Part shown: piece after piece, positions 1 to 8,778 of the stretch | How the letters are laid out: every line of letters starts with the position of its first letter | How positions within the stretch are numbered: the first letter of the stretch is position 1 | Assembly (NCBI GenBank): GCA_947585795.1 | Contig: CANPXG010000013.1 | Location: 1-47,388 of the forward strand | Source: an uncultured Clostridia bacterium | Lineage (GTDB): Bacteria > Bacillota > Clostridia > UBA1381 | DNA length: 47,388 nt | Reading direction: 5' to 3' | The notes under the pieces: generated by a model | Databases searched by the model: none | Seen by the model: the letters and a program-made list of their open reading frames with translations, nothing else | What the model was told of the DNA's origin: nothing | Translations under genes and position numbers: made by a program

Positions 1-686
1 ACTTGGCCTGTTATATAATCGGACTTTTCCGATGCTAAAAATAAAATTACCTTCGCCGCGTCCTCGGGTGTGCCGATGCGTCCGAGAGGGATTTCATTTT
101 TTAACGCGTCCATATCCTCGTCCGTCAGGTGCTTGTTCATGTCCGTGTCTATAACGCCCGGAGCAACGCAATTTACCGTTATTCCGGACAAGCCGAGCTC
201 GCTTGCGAGTGCCTTCGTAAAGCCTATTACAGCCGCTTTTGACGCGCTGTAGTGTACCTCGCAGCTGCCGCCCGTAACGCCCCACATTGAAGAAATGTTT
301 ATTATTTTACCGCTTTTTCTCGAAATCATGTCGCCCACGAACGCTTTTGTGACAAAAAACATGCCTTTTACGTTCGTGTTGAATATGTTGTCCCAATCTT
401 CCTCGGAAATATCGGTAAATAATTTTATCTGCGAAATGGCGGCATTGTTTACGAGAATGTCTATGCTTCCGTAGTTATCGTGTATAAAAGCGTACATTTT
501 TTCTACTTCGGCTGCGTTTGAAATATCGCATTGTACGGGTATTGCTCCCGTTTTTTCACTTATTTTTTGGGCTTTCGCGGTGCTTTTTTTGTAATTTAGG
601 AATACCCTGTAACCGTTTTTTGTAAAAAGGTTCACACATTCCGCGCCTATTCCGCGGCTCCCGCCCGTTATCAGAACGTTTTTCAT
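1..686 (-). CDS. SDR-family oxidoreductase, FabG-like (partial, C-terminus off the window)
   Basis: A short-chain dehydrogenase/reductase read from 686 leftward that runs off the window before any stop. The translation opens MKNVLITGGSRGIGAE, the Rossmann NAD(P)-binding glycine motif. It then shows the NNAA motif, ISSMWG carrying the catalytic Ser, and YSASKAA carrying the Tyr-x-x-x-Lys pair, so the catalytic set is complete. The last visible residues, near SDYITGQ, are the family's usual penultimate motif, so only about ten residues should be missing. FabG-type enzymes reduce 3-oxoacyl-ACP, but this subfamily also covers many sugar and alcohol dehydrogenases, and no fatty-acid genes lie next to it, so the substrate is open. 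Its ATG overlaps the ppk stop codon in an ATGA, which points to translational coupling downstream of polyphosphate kinase. Confidence 0.9.
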   Translation of the reverse strand, partial: MKNVLITGGSRGIGAECVNLFTKNGYRVFLNYKKSTAKAQKISEKTGAIPVQCDISNAAEVEKMYAFIHDNYGSIDILVNNAAISQIKLFTDISEEDWDNIFNTNVKGMFFVTKAFVGDMISRKSGKIINISSMWGVTGGSCEVHYSASKAAVIGFTKALASELGLSGITVNCVAPGVIDTDMNKHLTDEDMDALKNEIPLGRIGTPEDAAKVILFLASEKSDYITGQ

Positions 687-2758
687 GATCGTTTCTCCTT
701 ATTTTCTTCGTTTTGAGCGCTTTTTTTCAGGGCTTTTTCCATATAATATTCCTGACAGTCGAGTTTTTTGTCGTTTTGTTTGTTTTTCTTGTAAATGCCG
801 TCAATTTGGATATGTGAGCGCATTGTGTCCTTTAATTGGATGTCGAGAATTTTTATTACCTCTTTTTTAAGGTCTTTATCGTCGATCGGGAACATTATTT
901 CCACGCGTCTGTTGAAGTTTCTTTGCATCCAGTCCGCGCTCGAACAGAAAACGTTTTCCGCGCCGTTGTTGTAAAAGTAGTAAATTCTCGTGTGTTCCAA
1001 AAAACGTCCCACGATGGAGCGTACCGTTATGTTTTCGGAAAGTCCCGATACTTTGGCGCGCAGCGCGCATATGCCGCGGACTATTAGGTCTATTTTTACT
1101 CCCTCGCGGCTCGCTTTGTAAAGGAGAGCGATTATATCGGGATCCACGAGTGAATTTAGTTTTGCGATTATTTTTGCTTTTTTGCCCTCTTTTGCGTTTT
1201 TTATCTCGTTTTCTATCATTTCGACCGTTTTTTGTCTGAGCCATAACGGTGCCAATATGAGTTTGTTCCAGTGAGTCGGTTCGGAAAAGCCCGAGATCAT
1301 GTTGAAAAAGGTTCCCGCGTCCGCGCCTATTTCTTTTGAGCATGTGAGAAGTCCGATGTCGCTGTAGAAATCAGCCGTTATGTCGTTGTAATTACCGGTT
1401 CCGAGGTGGACATATCTCATTATGCCGTCGTTTTCGCGGCGTACTATTTCCGTTATTTTGGAATGGGTTTTAAGTCCTTTAAGTCCGTATATGACGTGGC
1501 AGCCCGATTTTTCGAGTTTGCGTGCCCAAATTATATTGTTTTCCTCGTCAAAGCGGGCTTTAAGTTCCACGAGCACGCTTACCTGTTTGCCGTTTTCAGC
1601 CGCGCGTGAAAGAGCTTCTATAATGGGTGAATGACCGCTTACTCTGTATAAGGTCTGTTTTATCGCCAATACGTTTTTATCGGAAGCGGATTTTTTTATT
1701 AAGTCCACGACGGTTGAAAAGCTGTCGTACGGGTGATACAAGAGAATATCCTTTTCGCGGATCTTTTCAAATATGTCGCCGCATTGAAGTTCTTTGCGTA
1801 TTTGCGGTTTAAACGGTTTATATTTGTATTTGTCGTAGTTTTTTTCGCTGTAAATTTCGTTTAAAAAGGTGAAATCTATAGGTCCGTCTATTTTATAGAC
1901 ATCGTCCTTTTTTATATTAAGTTCCTCGCGAAGCGTTGAAAGAAGCTCGTCTTTTATATTTTTGTCGACCTCAAGGCGAATTACCTCGCTTCTTTCTCTT
2001 TCTCTAAGACTTTTTTCTATTTCCAAAAGCAAGTCCTCGCTGTCGTCCTCGTCTATAGGAATATCGGCGTCGCGCATTACGCGGTAGGGGTAGGAGCATA
2101 CAACGTCGTAGCCCATAAACATCATATTTAAGAAGTCCTGTACTATTTCTTCTATGAGTATATATGTGTTTTTACCATTCTCGGACGGCAGCTTAACAAC
2201 TCTTTTAAATACGGACGGTATCTGGACGGTGGCGAAAGTTTGTTTGTTTTTACCCTTTCTTATGAGCGCGCATATATTTAAAAATTTGTTGTGTATGAGT
2301 GGAAACGGTCTTGACGAGTCCACCGCCATCGGTGTGAGGACGGGATATATTTCTTCTTTAAAGTACTTTTCCGTAAATTCTCTCTGTTTTTTTGAGAGTT
2401 TATGTCTGTTTGTTATGAATATATTTTCCCGTTCCAGCTCTTTTTTGATGTTGTTTGTATATATGCTGTACTGTTTTTCAACCATACCGTGAGTTTTTTC
2501 GGATATTTTTTTAAGCTGATCGGAGGGAGTAAGTCCGGCGGCGTCTTTTTTATTGTAATCGGATACCTGCATGTTTTTAAGAGAGGCTACGCGCACCATA
2601 AAAAACTCGTCTAAGTTGGAGCTCGTTATGGATAAAAATTTCATTCTTTCAAATAAGGGATTTTTGTCGTCGTAAGCTTCGTTTAGGACACGAAAATTAA
2701 AATCGAGCCACGAAAGTTCCCTGTTTATATAATTTTCACTCTTTTTTAAATCCTTCAT
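683..2758 (-). CDS. ppk1: Polyphosphate kinase 1
   Basis: PPK1 reversibly polymerises the gamma-phosphate of ATP into inorganic polyphosphate. The 691 residues match the family length of about 690. The N-terminus carries NRELSWLDFNFRVLNEA, typical of the PPK1 N domain. The two catalytic-domain histidines are visible: His432 in KTHSK, which by homology is the autophosphorylated residue, and His589 in LEHTRIYYF. GTGNYND, a phosphate-binding phospholipase D-like motif, follows the first. The C-terminal ~35 residues are Lys/Glu/Asn-rich and low in complexity. A purine-rich AAAGGGG site precedes the ATG, and a good promoter lies at 2799-2827. It is divergent from dnaA and overlaps the downstream SDR start by four bases. 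Confidence 0.96.
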   Translation of the reverse strand: MKDLKKSENYINRELSWLDFNFRVLNEAYDDKNPLFERMKFLSITSSNLDEFFMVRVASLKNMQVSDYNKKDAAGLTPSDQLKKISEKTHGMVEKQYSIYTNNIKKELERENIFITNRHKLSKKQREFTEKYFKEEIYPVLTPMAVDSSRPFPLIHNKFLNICALIRKGKNKQTFATVQIPSVFKRVVKLPSENGKNTYILIEEIVQDFLNMMFMGYDVVCSYPYRVMRDADIPIDEDDSEDLLLEIEKSLRERERSEVIRLEVDKNIKDELLSTLREELNIKKDDVYKIDGPIDFTFLNEIYSEKNYDKYKYKPFKPQIRKELQCGDIFEKIREKDILLYHPYDSFSTVVDLIKKSASDKNVLAIKQTLYRVSGHSPIIEALSRAAENGKQVSVLVELKARFDEENNIIWARKLEKSGCHVIYGLKGLKTHSKITEIVRRENDGIMRYVHLGTGNYNDITADFYSDIGLLTCSKEIGADAGTFFNMISGFSEPTHWNKLILAPLWLRQKTVEMIENEIKNAKEGKKAKIIAKLNSLVDPDIIALLYKASREGVKIDLIVRGICALRAKVSGLSENITVRSIVGRFLEHTRIYYFYNNGAENVFCSSADWMQRNFNRRVEIMFPIDDKDLKKEVIKILDIQLKDTMRSHIQIDGIYKKNKQNDKKLDCQEYYMEKALKKSAQNEENKEKRS

Positions 2759-2798
2759 TTTAAAAATTCCCCTTTAAAAACACTTTTATATTTATTTT

Positions 2799-2827
2799 AT
2801 TATATATAAATATTTGAAAAAACTCAA
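2799..2827 (-). promoter_or_regulatory. Sigma-A promoter for ppk1
   Basis: Read on the minus strand: -35 TTGAGT (2827-2822), a 17-bp spacer and -10 TATAAT (2804-2799), about 40 bp before the ppk1 ATG. It lies back to back with the dnaA promoter, separated by 8 bp. Confidence 0.65.
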
Positions 2828-2835
2828 TATTTTTC

Positions 2836-2864
2836 TTGATTTATTTGGGGAAATTTGATATGAT
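2836..2864 (+). promoter_or_regulatory. Sigma-A promoter for dnaA (extended -10)
   Basis: TTGATT (2836-2841), exactly 17 bp, then TATGAT (2859-2864) preceded by TGA, which gives an extended -10 element. It leaves a leader of roughly 75 nt before the dnaA ATG. No match to the DnaA box TTATCCACA was seen in this intergenic stretch, so classic DnaA autorepression is not evident here. Confidence 0.65.
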
Positions 2865-2944
2865 TAAGTGTAGACTTGAAAGTGCTGTCATATGTTTGTT
2901 TTTTACAGAATATGTCAAAAATATTTAAAAAAGGAGGAAGTGAA

Positions 2945-4279
2945 ATGAATATGGAAATAACCGAAATTTGGGACAAAACTCTCGTAAGTATAAAAAACAG
3001 CATAAATTCACCCGTAGGCTATAATGTACATATAAAAGCCTCTGTTCCCGTTTCTCTTATTAATTCCGTTTTTACAATTTCAGTTCCTACATCTATAAAT
3101 AAGAATATAATAGAATTCAGATACAGAGATTTGATAGAAGCGTCGCTTGAAAAGGTGACGGGAGATAAGCTGTCGATCAAGATAGTTGTAAATGACGAAG
3201 ATGAGGGTGAAAAGGAAGAAAATAAGAAAACAGACGTTTTTAATAACAGTGAAATAAGCCTTTACGCGGTAAATCCCCGTTACACGTTTGAAAATTTTGT
3301 CGTCGGCTCATCAAACAGCGTGGCATATGAGGCGGCAAAGCGCAGCGCAGAATCGCCAGGGCAGCTTGATAACCCTCTTTTCATTTACGGTAACAGCGGA
3401 CTCGGTAAAACACATCTTCTGCACGCTGTCGGAAATAAAATAAAAGAAAATTACCCCGACGCGAATATTATATGCGTACCGTGCGAAAGGTTTACGAATG
3501 AGTTTATAGTAGCCATACGTGAAAAGACCACGGACAAATTCAGGAGTAAATATAGAAGCGCCGATGTTCTTCTTGTCGATGACGTACAGTTTTTGGAGCA
3601 TAAGGAAGCTGTTCAGGAGGAGTTTTTTCACACATTTAACGAGCTGTTTTCACTCGGAAAGCAGATAGTAATGACGAGTGACCGCCGTCCGACGGAACTT
3701 AAAACTCTCACTACAAGAATGAAGTCAAGGTTTGGACAAGGATTTACCATAGATATATCTCTGCCCAACTATGAAACGAGAATAGCTATTCTTCAAAATA
3801 AAGCTCTCGCTCACAATGTAAATATTGACGAGGATATTTTGGGATATATTGCCGACAATATACGTTCCAGTATAAGAGAACTTGAGGGAGCACTTTTAAA
3901 TTTGATATCAATGTCCGAGATAAAGGACTGTGAAATTACGATGGACTTTACCAAAAAAACTCTTGAATCCGTAATTTCCAACAACGACGCAAAAATAAGC
4001 GTGCCTTCTATAATAAAGAAGGTAGCTCTTTATTACAATATCTCCGAAAAGGACATAACCGGAAAAATAAAAACGAAAGAAATAGCGCTTCCGCGCCAGG
4101 TGGCTATGTATCTGTGCCGCAAGCTTTTAAACATGAACGACACGTCAATATCGAAACATTTTGAAAAAGACAGAACTACCGTTAAACATAATATAGAAAA
4201 GATAGAAACGGAAATAAATGTAAACGAATCTCTTAACTCTGATGTAACGTATATAATGAGAGATTTGGAAGAAATGTGA
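2945..4279 (+). CDS. dnaA: Chromosomal replication initiator DnaA
   Basis: AAA+ initiator that binds oriC and opens the duplex. Domain I opens at MNMEITEIW. A variable acidic linker follows (DEDEGEKEENKK). The ATPase domain starts near NPRYTFENFVVGSSN, with Walker A GNSGLGKT at about residues 149-156 and Walker B VLLVDDVQFL. The C-terminal DNA-binding domain has ALPRQVAMYLCRKLL and the signature region DRTTVKHNIEKI. I chose ATG 2945 over the upstream in-frame ATG at 2876 because AAGGAGGAAG at 2931-2940 sits seven bases before it and the resulting 444 residues fit the family. dnaN follows after a 266-bp spacer that looks like the origin. Confidence 0.98.
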   Translation: MNMEITEIWDKTLVSIKNSINSPVGYNVHIKASVPVSLINSVFTISVPTSINKNIIEFRYRDLIEASLEKVTGDKLSIKIVVNDEDEGEKEENKKTDVFNNSEISLYAVNPRYTFENFVVGSSNSVAYEAAKRSAESPGQLDNPLFIYGNSGLGKTHLLHAVGNKIKENYPDANIICVPCERFTNEFIVAIREKTTDKFRSKYRSADVLLVDDVQFLEHKEAVQEEFFHTFNELFSLGKQIVMTSDRRPTELKTLTTRMKSRFGQGFTIDISLPNYETRIAILQNKALAHNVNIDEDILGYIADNIRSSIRELEGALLNLISMSEIKDCEITMDFTKKTLESVISNNDAKISVPSIIKKVALYYNISEKDITGKIKTKEIALPRQVAMYLCRKLLNMNDTSISKHFEKDRTTVKHNIEKIETEINVNESLNSDVTYIMRDLEEM

Positions 4280-4545
4280 GTGTTAATAAGTGCGTTAATA
4301 AGTGCGTTGATAAGTTTTGGGGAAAGGAGAGAAGGGAAGTTGTAAATGGTGAAGTGTGGTAAAGGTGTGGTAAAATGTGTTAATCAAAATGTGCCTATTT
4401 CCCTGAGTTTGGGATAGATATACCTTTTATGCATGTGGCTTATTATTATTATTAAATTATATATTATTTTATATATATGTATATATATATCAGATGATGT
4501 GAAAAGAAAAGTGTGGAACAAATTATACCTGAGGAGGAAAGGTAA
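4280..4545. other. Candidate oriC between dnaA and dnaN
   Basis: This 266-bp spacer has two clusters of short direct repeats followed by an AT-rich stretch. GTTAATAAGTGC occurs at 4282-4293 and 4294-4305, with a third variant GTTGATAAGTTT at 4306-4317. GTGTGGTAAAG and GTGTGGTAAAA are tandem at 4354-4364 and 4365-4375, followed by TGTGTTAAT. All face the same way and are one to three bases from the DnaA box TGTGGATAA, at 11-12 bp spacing, close to a helical turn. From about 4435 to 4492 the DNA is almost only A and T, including five TTA units, a plausible unwinding element. The position between dnaA and dnaN is where many Firmicutes carry oriC. No perfect DnaA box was found, so function is inferred. 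Confidence 0.5.
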
Positions 4546-5679
4546 ATGAAAATTGTATGTAATAAACCTCAGCTTGTGGAGGTTATAAATACGGTGCAAA
4601 GAGCTATAGCTCCGAAAACTGCTCTGCCTATTTTGGAATGTATAAAAATAGACGCGGCGGGTGATGGAAATGTTGTATTTACGGGAAATAATATTGATTT
4701 GTGTATAGAGTATAATACGAAGTGTACCGTAACGGAGGGCGGAACGATAGCGCTTGCTTCTAAGATGTTCGGGGAGATAGTAAGACGTTTACCCGAGGGC
4801 GACGTTACTATAAGCGTAAACCCTTCTAATTATGTTACGAAGATAAAGAGTGGATCGAGTGAGTTTAATATACAGGGAATTTCACCGGAGGAGTTTCCTT
4901 CGGCTCCGGTATTGGATGAAAAGTTTAGGTTTTCTATGTCGGAGAACAGTTTAAAGAAGGTAATAAGGAAAACTATAGCGTTCGTGGCTCAGAATGAGGG
5001 TAAAAAACCCGTTCTTACCGGAGCGTTGTTTGAAATAAAGAATAATGTTCTTAATGTTGTCGCTTCCGATGGACACAGACTTGCTGTTGTTAAGGAGGAG
5101 ATAAAGAAGAATACGGAGAATAATAAGTTTATTGTGCCCGGACTTACCTTAAGGGAGCTTCTTAAGGTGTTGAAGGACGAAGAGGATAAGGTAGATATTA
5201 TAGTTTCGGACAGAACGGTATTGATGGACTTCGGTAATTATCAGGTTTATTCAAGACTTTTGGACGGTGAGTTTTTGAAGTATGAGGCTATTATATCGGC
5301 TGTAAATACCTTGAGTGTGGTGGCGGAAAAGAGATATATAGTTGATAGCTTGGAAAGAGCGCTGCTTCTTATTAATGATGATATTTCCGCAAAGTCGGAA
5401 AATAAAATACCGGTGCGGTTTAATATAGCTTATAATAAGATAGACGTGTCGTGTATAACGGGTAAGGGACAGGTAAATGATACCGTTCCGGTGGAGCTCG
5501 AGGGCGGTGAGCTTATAATAGGATTTAACTGTAGATTTTTGCTCGACGCTCTTTCGGCTTGTGATGAGGATAAGGTGAAGATGGAGTTTTCGGCTCCGAC
5601 AAGCGGCTGCTTTATAAGGAGCAGTAAGGACGATGATTCGTATGTGTATATGATACTTCCGGTAAGACTGTATAATTAA
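4546..5679 (+). CDS. dnaN: DNA polymerase III beta subunit (sliding clamp)
   Basis: The ring-shaped processivity clamp that tethers DNA polymerase III. The 377 residues have three similar clamp folds. Recognisable parts are the N-terminal KTALPILECIKI, the middle VLTGALFEIKNNVLNVVASDGHRLAVVKEE, typical of bacterial clamps, and the C-terminal SCFIRS/DDSYVYMILPVRLYN-type ending that closes the peptide-binding pocket (the family ends in MPVRL). GAGGAGGAAAGG sits just before the ATG. It follows dnaA and the candidate origin in the usual order and may be co-transcribed with the four downstream genes, since no terminator was seen before 8754. Confidence 0.97.
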   Translation: MKIVCNKPQLVEVINTVQRAIAPKTALPILECIKIDAAGDGNVVFTGNNIDLCIEYNTKCTVTEGGTIALASKMFGEIVRRLPEGDVTISVNPSNYVTKIKSGSSEFNIQGISPEEFPSAPVLDEKFRFSMSENSLKKVIRKTIAFVAQNEGKKPVLTGALFEIKNNVLNVVASDGHRLAVVKEEIKKNTENNKFIVPGLTLRELLKVLKDEEDKVDIIVSDRTVLMDFGNYQVYSRLLDGEFLKYEAIISAVNTLSVVAEKRYIVDSLERALLLINDDISAKSENKIPVRFNIAYNKIDVSCITGKGQVNDTVPVELEGGELIIGFNCRFLLDALSACDEDKVKMEFSAPTSGCFIRSSKDDDSYVYMILPVRLYN

Positions 5680-5692
5680 GACGGAGAATGAT

Positions 5693-6322
5693 ATGAAAAT
5701 TAAGACTTTAAATAATTTTTACAGTGATGAAAATACATATATCGTGTATGATGAAAATACGAAGAACGGAGTCGTTATAGATCCAGGGTATAAGGATAGC
5801 GGGATTTTGAAGTCCGCGTCCGATGACGGAGTGAATATAAGGTATATAATGATAACTCACTGTCATTATGATCATATAGAGTATCTTGAAGGTCTTCGCG
5901 AAAAAACGGGAGCAAAGCTTGTGAGCAGTAAAAATTGCAGTGATAATATAGGAGATCCCGATATTAATTATTCTGTGTCGGGGCTTGGAGAGGCTATTTG
6001 CGCGAAAAAGAGTGAAATTATTTTGTCCGACGGTGAGGAATTTAATGTGGACGGGATGAATATAAAGTGTATTTATACTCCCGGTCACACGAACGGCGGC
6101 GTTTGTTATCTGTTTAACGGTGAAAAATTGTTTTCGGGTGATACTTTGTTTTTAAGGAGTATAGGTAGGAGCGATTTGCCGACGGGTGACGGTGAGGAGC
6201 TTGTAAGGTCGATAAAAAATAAGTTGTATACTCTCGATGAAAATATAACGGTGTATCCGGGACACGGCGGACAAACGACAATAGGATATGAGAAGAAATT
6301 CAATATGTTCGTAAAGGGCTGA
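5693..6322 (+). CDS. Metallo-beta-lactamase-fold hydrolase (glyoxalase II-like)
   Basis: A 209-residue MBL-fold protein of the size seen for stand-alone hydroxyacylglutathione-hydrolase-like enzymes. The dinuclear metal site is intact: THCHYDH at residues 55-61, a later His in TPGHTNGG, the bridging Asp in FSGDTLF, and the last His in YPGHGG. Family members hydrolyse thioesters or related bonds, and the substrate here cannot be told. It starts 13 bp after dnaN and ends 4 bp before hemZ, so it belongs to the same transcription unit. The RBS GGAGAATG is modest. Confidence 0.85.
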   Translation: MKIKTLNNFYSDENTYIVYDENTKNGVVIDPGYKDSGILKSASDDGVNIRYIMITHCHYDHIEYLEGLREKTGAKLVSSKNCSDNIGDPDINYSVSGLGEAICAKKSEIILSDGEEFNVDGMNIKCIYTPGHTNGGVCYLFNGEKLFSGDTLFLRSIGRSDLPTGDGEELVRSIKNKLYTLDENITVYPGHGGQTTIGYEKKFNMFVKG

Positions 6323-6326
6323 TAAT

Positions 6327-7778
6327 ATGCTTATCGTTCAGAACGGTTATGAATGTGATTACGAAATGAAGCTTTTTTATAAGCTTTTTTTCGGTGAGGA
6401 TGAAGATGTAACGGTATATTCGAATTTGAATTATGAAGATAAGACCGTGAATGTGTATACCGAGATAATATATGGCTCGGATGTGTATTTTGATGATTAT
6501 TATTATAAATTTGACGCTGAAAATGAGAAAAAGCAGTTTATAAAAAAGATATTTACGGCTTCATGTACGAAGTCGTTTTGTCATGCGGCGAAAAAAATAA
6601 AGGACGTGAATTTACCGTGGGGAGTTATGTGTGGTATACGTCCGGCAAAGATAGTGCGGTCACTTATGGAGGAAGGTCATGACCGAAGTGAGATAAGAGA
6701 AATATTAAGGGATATTTATGAGGTGTCGGACGAAAAAACAGACCTTGCTATGGAAGTCGCGGAAAATGAAATTAAGCTTCTTAAGGATATAGGTAAAAAC
6801 AGCGTGAGCGTGTATATAGGGATACCTTTTTGTCCCACGCGATGTCTTTATTGCTCGTTTGTATCGACGGATATAAGAGTAAGCGGGAAATATATGGACG
6901 AGTTTGTTGAAAAGCTGCTTTTGGAGATAGATAAAACGGCGGAGATAGTGAGGAAGATAAACTCGTATGTTGAGAATATATACATAGGCGGTGGTACGCC
7001 GACGACTTTGTCGTCTTGTCAGCTTAAGGCGGTGTTTGAGAGGCTTAGGAAAAATTTTGATTTTGATAAAATAAAAGAGTTTACGCTTGAGGCGGGCAGA
7101 CCTGATACTATTACCGAGGAAAAGCTTATCGCGGCAAAAGAGGGCGGAGTGAACAGAATAAGTATAAATCCGCAGACTATGAATGACGTTACGCTTAAAA
7201 AGGTCGGAAGAAAACATACGTGTGAAATGGTAAGAAACTGTTTTAAAATGGCGCGTGAGGCGGGATTCGATAATATAAATATGGATTTGATAGCGGGACT
7301 TCCGGATGAAACGGTAGATATGTTTAAGTATAGTCTTGACGAGGTTATAAAATTAGATCCCGAAAATATAACGGTTCATTCTATGGCGGTAAAACGCGCG
7401 GCGTCGCTCAGGTTTACCGATACGGAGCTTACAAAGGCGAGGTATATGAATGAAATGCTTTCGTATACGCAGAAGAGGATGAAGGAAACGGGGCGTAAAC
7501 CGTATTATATGTACCGTCAGAAAAATATTTCCGGTAATCTTGAAAATGTAGGTTACTCGAAGGACGGGTTTATGAGCGCTTACAACGTGAATATAATGGA
7601 GGAAAAACAGACTATAATAGCGCTCGGCGGCGGTGGAAGCACTAAGCTTGTGATGGGTGATAAAATAGAGAGGATATTTAATTTTAAGGATCCGCTTGAA
7701 TATATAAAAAGATTTGATGAGATCCTTGATAAGAAGGATGAAATAGTAAAAATACTCGGAGGTGAAAAAAATGGCTGA
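6327..7778 (+). CDS. hemZ: Radical SAM coproporphyrinogen III oxidase-like protein HemZ
   Basis: HemZ-type radical SAM protein (483 residues). The 4Fe-4S/SAM motif FCPTRCLYC places Cys169, Cys173 and Cys176 in the CxxxCxxC pattern. YIGGGTPTTLSS follows as the SAM-binding GGGTP motif, then the HemN-like segment EFTLEAGRPD and RISINPQTMND. An N-terminal ~150-residue region with WGVMCGIRPAKI is characteristic of HemZ and absent from HemN. The family is annotated as oxygen-independent coproporphyrinogen oxidase, but no other heme gene is in the window, so the reaction is inferred from family only. Its last codons overlap the start of the DnaC-like gene by eight bases. Confidence 0.85.
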   Translation: MLIVQNGYECDYEMKLFYKLFFGEDEDVTVYSNLNYEDKTVNVYTEIIYGSDVYFDDYYYKFDAENEKKQFIKKIFTASCTKSFCHAAKKIKDVNLPWGVMCGIRPAKIVRSLMEEGHDRSEIREILRDIYEVSDEKTDLAMEVAENEIKLLKDIGKNSVSVYIGIPFCPTRCLYCSFVSTDIRVSGKYMDEFVEKLLLEIDKTAEIVRKINSYVENIYIGGGTPTTLSSCQLKAVFERLRKNFDFDKIKEFTLEAGRPDTITEEKLIAAKEGGVNRISINPQTMNDVTLKKVGRKHTCEMVRNCFKMAREAGFDNINMDLIAGLPDETVDMFKYSLDEVIKLDPENITVHSMAVKRAASLRFTDTELTKARYMNEMLSYTQKRMKETGRKPYYMYRQKNISGNLENVGYSKDGFMSAYNVNIMEEKQTIIALGGGGSTKLVMGDKIERIFNFKDPLEYIKRFDEILDKKDEIVKILGGEKNG

Positions 7779-8754
7779 TGAAACTATCGTGAACAGAATA
7801 ATGAGTGAGTATGAAAATATGTGCGCCGCTGCGGCGGAAAAGAGAAAAAAACGCGTTGACGAGGTGAATAAAAAATTTCCGAGGCTTGGTGAGATAGATA
7901 AGGAGATTTTTAGACGCGGTCTTGACAATGTGAATAATATTCTTAAAAATCCCGAAAAAAAGGACGAGTATAATAAGGATTTTAAGGAAAATTTAAAAAA
8001 ACTTGAAAATGAAAAACAAAAAATAATTAACGAGAACAATATTCCGTCAGATTACGATAAGTACGAGTATGCTTGTGATATTTGCGGCGACACGGGATAT
8101 GAGCCAAGCGGAAAAAGGTGTAAGTGTTTTGAGCAAAAGCTTATTAACGAGGCTTACTCGATGTCTAATATGGCGGATATTATTAAAAGTCAGAATTTTG
8201 ACACGTTTTCTTTTGATTATTATTCAAAAGAGTCAAGCGACGGACTTATTTCACCGTATGAAAATATGGTTAAAATTTATAATAATTGTAAAAGCTTTTG
8301 TGAAAGGTTTGACACGGAAACAAAAGGTATGGTTTTTTACGGTCCGACGGGGCTCGGTAAAACCTTTCTTTCGGGAGCAGTCGCGAAAGAGCTTATGGAC
8401 AGGGGAAAGACAGTCGTATATTTGAGAGCAGCAAGGCTGTTTTCCGTGTATGAGGATTACAAGTTCGGAAGAAATACCGACAAAAACGTTATAGATAATA
8501 TTTACAATACCGACCTTCTCATAATAGATGATTTGGGCACGGAGGTTCAGGATAAAAAAAATCTTTCGTTTTTGTTTGACGTTGTGAATGAAAGAACGGC
8601 GAACGGTAAAAAAATCATTATAAGCACAAATCTTGAAATAAGTGAAATTACGAAGCTTTACAGTATGCGCTTTACGTCGAGGCTGTATGAATATTTTATG
8701 ATGTACAGGTTTTACGGTGAGGATATAAGAATACAGAAATTAAAAAATATATAA
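7771..8754 (+). CDS. DnaC/DnaI-like helicase loader ATPase
   Basis: A replicative-helicase loader type AAA+ ATPase, 327 residues from ATG 7771. A Glu/Lys-rich N-terminal ~95 residues leads into a zinc-knuckle-like set of cysteines, C102, C105, C117 and C119 (CDICGDTG...CKC). The ATPase core follows, with Walker A GPTGLGKT at 191-198 and Walker B LLIIDDLGTE. STNLEI is the sensor 1 position, and MRFTSRLYEYF holds the arginine finger region. The track-favoured GTG at 7762 is less likely, because GGAGGTG at 7759-7764 serves as the RBS for the ATG at 7771. Firmicutes loaders work with a DnaD-type protein, and one lies at 16965. It ends in a shared hairpin terminator. Confidence 0.85.
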   Translation: MADETIVNRIMSEYENMCAAAAEKRKKRVDEVNKKFPRLGEIDKEIFRRGLDNVNNILKNPEKKDEYNKDFKENLKKLENEKQKIINENNIPSDYDKYEYACDICGDTGYEPSGKRCKCFEQKLINEAYSMSNMADIIKSQNFDTFSFDYYSKESSDGLISPYENMVKIYNNCKSFCERFDTETKGMVFYGPTGLGKTFLSGAVAKELMDRGKTVVYLRAARLFSVYEDYKFGRNTDKNVIDNIYNTDLLIIDDLGTEVQDKKNLSFLFDVVNERTANGKKIIISTNLEISEITKLYSMRFTSRLYEYFMMYRFYGEDIRIQKLKNI

Positions 8755-8778
8755 AAAAAGCGGTTTGACCGCTTTTTT
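8754..8778. terminator. Bidirectional terminator between the dnaC-like gene and pheA
   Basis: An 11-bp perfect stem, AAAAAAGCGGT (8754-8764) with ACCGCTTTTTT (8768-8778), and a three-base loop TTG. T-tracts on both strands fit termination of the converging transcripts. Confidence 0.85.

Noticed and set aside
4384-4599. A 71-residue minus-strand frame in the dnaA-dnaN spacer.
   Set aside because: Lies in AT-rich origin-like DNA and runs into dnaN, with no RBS and low-complexity content.
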